Made by a program: the position numbers and the translations under genes | NCBI GenBank assembly: GCA_003313425.1 | Contig: NHZP01000005.1 | Location: 868,001 to 932,000, forward strand | From: Pseudopyrenochaeta lycopersici | Taxonomy: Eukaryota; Ascomycota; Dothideomycetes; Pleosporales; Pseudopyrenochaetaceae | DNA: 64,000 nt | Reading direction: 5' to 3' | Notes under the pieces: generated by a model | The model's input: only the letters and a program-made list of their open reading frames with translations | What the model was told of the DNA's origin: nothing | Database searches by the model: none | Shown: one piece after another, positions 61,703 to 64,000 of the stretch | Layout of the letters: every line of letters begins with the position of its first letter | Position numbering within the stretch: the first letter of the stretch is position 1

Positions 61703-63567
61703 ATGGACGTGAACGATGCATCCTCGCCTGGCAGTCTGAGCTCCCCTCCGCACTCGCCGGAGCAGGGCACACCAAACTCGACGATCCGTATGTCGGCAGG
61801 TGTTGGTGTTGGGGCGAGCACGCCCACCCCTGCAGGTACTTCGCCAGCCCCACGAGGCCTCACAGCGTCTGGACAACCACGCAAGAAACCTGGCCCAAAA
61901 CCAAAACAAAAAGATACAAATTTGCCAGAACCAGATAAGAAGCCACGGAAATCTCGCAAGCCCGCAGAACCCAAGGACCCAAATGCAGCGCCTATACAGC
62001 GCAAGAGAAGGACAAAGGCATCGCTCGATGCACAGGTTGCGCCCGCACCACCCATCGTCGACGAGAAACCGCCTGTGCAGCAGTCGCCCACACCGCAAAC
62101 AAGACCTAGTGAACCGGCGCCCGTCTTGCAGTCAGAGCAGCCGCCCGCTGTTACCCAGGCTCCACGCGTCTTGAGCAATCCTGAACCTAACTTTCATAGC
62201 AATCCGAATCTGTCTCACATCAGTGTCGCGCCCTCAACACCGCGACCGTCTAGCTCAGGCCAGCGGTATGACCCCATTCGAGGAGGTGTATTCGAAACAA
62301 AACCTCAGGCACCAGCGAGCGCACCACCGCCCATCTCGCCGCCCCTTAACCGTGCAAGCGCATCCCCATCAATCACGAGTCTAATTGACCCTCCATCAGC
62401 CAGCAATTCTTTTTATTCGCACCCTGTGAAGCTTCAGCAACAGTCTTTAGTCACGTCAGCGCCCGTGTCACCTGCTGGCTTCTCCACGCGACCAGGGCCG
62501 ACCCTTCCTTCCCAAGACATCCCACAGCAAACACAACAGTCACAGCAACCGCAATCTCAACTTCCACTGTCGCAACCCTACGCCAGCGCAACTGCGACGC
62601 CTATGCCCATGGAAATCGACTCTGAGTCCAATAAGCAAGCGTCCGTCCCCATGACAAAGACCATCTCTACCAACTCTGGTACACCCTCGCATTCGAACGC
62701 TCCCACGCCGCCCCCCAAGGCTGCTCGCCAGAAGGAAGCTCCCCCACCGCTTCCGACTGGTAGCGGTCTCCTGTCAGGTACGCCATTTGGACCTGTCGCA
62801 AGCGCCAACGGTACCTCCGAAACTCAAGGCACCAATATTTGGCTCACCTTCGCTCTGAAGGGACGAGACAATGTCACCATTAACTTTGCACAAGAGGTTG
62901 AAAGAAAGTATGGCTTCGCTGCTCTACATCCTCGCATTGCTGCTCGTCGTGAGCGTCAACGCCAGATCACGGCAGCTGGGGCTGCTCTGGAACGAGCTGC
63001 AGGCGGCACTTCGAACGATGACATGTCTGTTGATCTGTCGGAAAATGAAAGCAATGTCGAAATGGGAGGCATGGATGATGAGACCTCGGCTCGCGAAAAT
63101 GGAGGTAAGAAGCGTCGAAAGAGGAAGCAAGAGGACTACGATAAGGAGGATGATTTCATCGACGACACTGAGCTTGCCTGGGAGCAGCAGGCTCTCATGG
63201 CCAAGGACGGCTTCTTCGTCTATAGTGGCCCACTCGTCACCGAAGAAAAGCCAGCTATAGAGAGGTACGTGCCATGGAGTTCATTTCACAACAACGTATG
63301 ATAACATTGAATAGGGCTGATGGCACCGTCAGACGCGGGCGAGGGCGTGGGCGCGGTGGCACAGTACGAGGAGAGACATCAGGCAGAGGCCGAGGTCGCG
63401 GCGGTGGTCCTGGCTCTCGTGGCGGCTCCACTGTCCGCAAACCTCGTGTCACCAAAGCTGACCGTGCTATGATGGAGCAGGAGAAACAGGCGCGTGAGAA
63501 TTTAGCTGCGACGATTGCAGCGAAGCAACCTCTCTCCACTTACGCTGGTCAAGCTGGTGCCACGTAG
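61703..63567 (+). CDS. hpc2: HPC2/ubinuclein-type subunit of the HIR histone chaperone complex, 604 aa
   Basis: HPC2 is a subunit of the HIR complex, which deposits H3-H4 independently of replication and represses histone genes. Exons 61,703-63,264 and 63,315-63,567, with a 50-bp intron (GTACGT, TAG) joining PAIER to ADGTVRRGRG. Start chosen at 61,703 (CACCATGG, MDVNDASSPGSL); in-frame ATGs at 61,661 and 61,682 are in poorer context. Residues 1-370 are Pro/Ser/Gln-rich and probably disordered, with an AT-hook-like PRKKPGPKPKQK near 60. NIWLTFALKGRDNVTINFAQ begins the folded part. The HPC2-related domain is YDKEDDFIDDTELAWEQQAL, AKDGFFVYSGPLV at about 478-511, the diagnostic block. The C terminus has an Arg-Gly tail (GRGRGRGG). 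Yeast and animal relatives have the same single conserved domain in an otherwise variable protein. Confidence 0.88.
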
Positions 63568-64000
63568 ATCGATCGGCTCGCCTGGTGTACATACCTGCAA
63601 AAGGAGCCTCATACAAAGTCAGGTTTTAACTGCAAATAGCACACTTGCGAGAACGAGCCGGAACCCGCGTATGACACTGGAGTAGCACCCGCGAATTTGT
63701 CTGCACATTTGTGCAAGTTGTCTGCAAAAGAAGCATTGAGTCAGTTATTATCCGGATCTAATGTCTGTATTTCATATGCTGTCTATGCTTTAGATCGTTC
63801 TCTATGTTGTTTTTCATGCTCCTATACTTGTACGATACCCACTGTAGATGTCCTGAGCACCGCCCGGGAGTCGAAAGACGACGAGGAAGAAGAAGAAGAT
63901 GATGATGATGATGGTGATGTCATCGGTAAAGGCATTTTTGATTTAAGCAACAGGCTTTGGAGGTGCTTGTACCTGCATAGGCACAATATGTGACGTCTCC
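63568..64000. other. Downstream region of HPC2
   Basis: 3' untranslated and intergenic sequence. A short acidic-codon run, a GAA/GAT microsatellite, lies at about 63,880-63,920; the 98-codon frame over it (63,697-63,993) has no recognisable product. Nothing else seen. Confidence 0.5.

Overview
The window is from a filamentous ascomycete. Codon use, introns of 47-60 bp with GT(A/R)NGT donors, and a sharp split between an AT-rich and a GC-balanced compartment suggest a Dothideomycete, perhaps Pleosporales; that rank is inferred, not shown. Positions 1 to about 52,245 are an AT-rich block of nested transposons with the signature of repeat-induced point mutation (RIP): frames are full of TAG/TAA where Gln or Trp codons are expected, CpA is depleted, and duplicated LTRs differ almost only by C-to-T and G-to-A changes. 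From about 52,250 to the end the DNA is GC-balanced and carries four intact, conserved, intron-containing genes.

Repeat block, left to right (names are local labels). 1-487: left end of a hAT copy (hAT-0). 488-12,952: Gypsy-B, a 12.5 kb Ty3/gypsy element with gag-pol plus a long extra coding region behind pol. 12,953-13,377: a palindromic hAT-type MITE. 13,378-19,880: Gypsy-A copy 3 (A3, plus strand, 3' LTR kept), interrupted at 13,577-15,826 by hAT-1, which has a perfect 8-bp target duplication and itself contains a solo Gypsy-B LTR. 19,881-20,193: hAT fragment. 20,194-24,988: hAT-2, a nearly intact two-gene transposon. 24,989-36,147: Gypsy-E copy 1 (minus), split by complete Gypsy-A copy 1 (26,182-33,117) with a perfect 5-bp target duplication. 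36,148-36,350: hAT end. 36,351-41,301: Gypsy-B fragment (minus). 41,302-43,559: Gypsy-E copy 2 (plus), which makes a 2.2 kb inverted repeat with copy 1. 43,560-50,090: Gypsy-D with two 395-bp LTRs. 50,091-52,245: Gypsy-A copy 2 fragment (minus).

Gene block: a GH47 alpha-1,2-mannosidase (minus, 52,499-55,386), chaperonin CCT subunit zeta (minus, 56,305-58,337), the box C/D snoRNP protein NOP56 (plus, 58,620-60,362) and an HPC2-type HIR-complex subunit (plus, 61,703-63,567). CCT6 and NOP56 are head to head across 282 bp and probably share a promoter region. These are housekeeping genes of different pathways (glycan trimming, protein folding, ribosome biogenesis, histone chaperoning) and do not form a functional cluster.

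The most interesting material is in the transposons: a hAT element with a second, spliced, divergently transcribed gene across five 41-bp repeats; a short antisense coiled-coil ORF at the same place in three chromovirus copies; and the extra ORF of Gypsy-B, which lies behind a duplicated polypurine tract. All exon junctions and element ends were read by eye.
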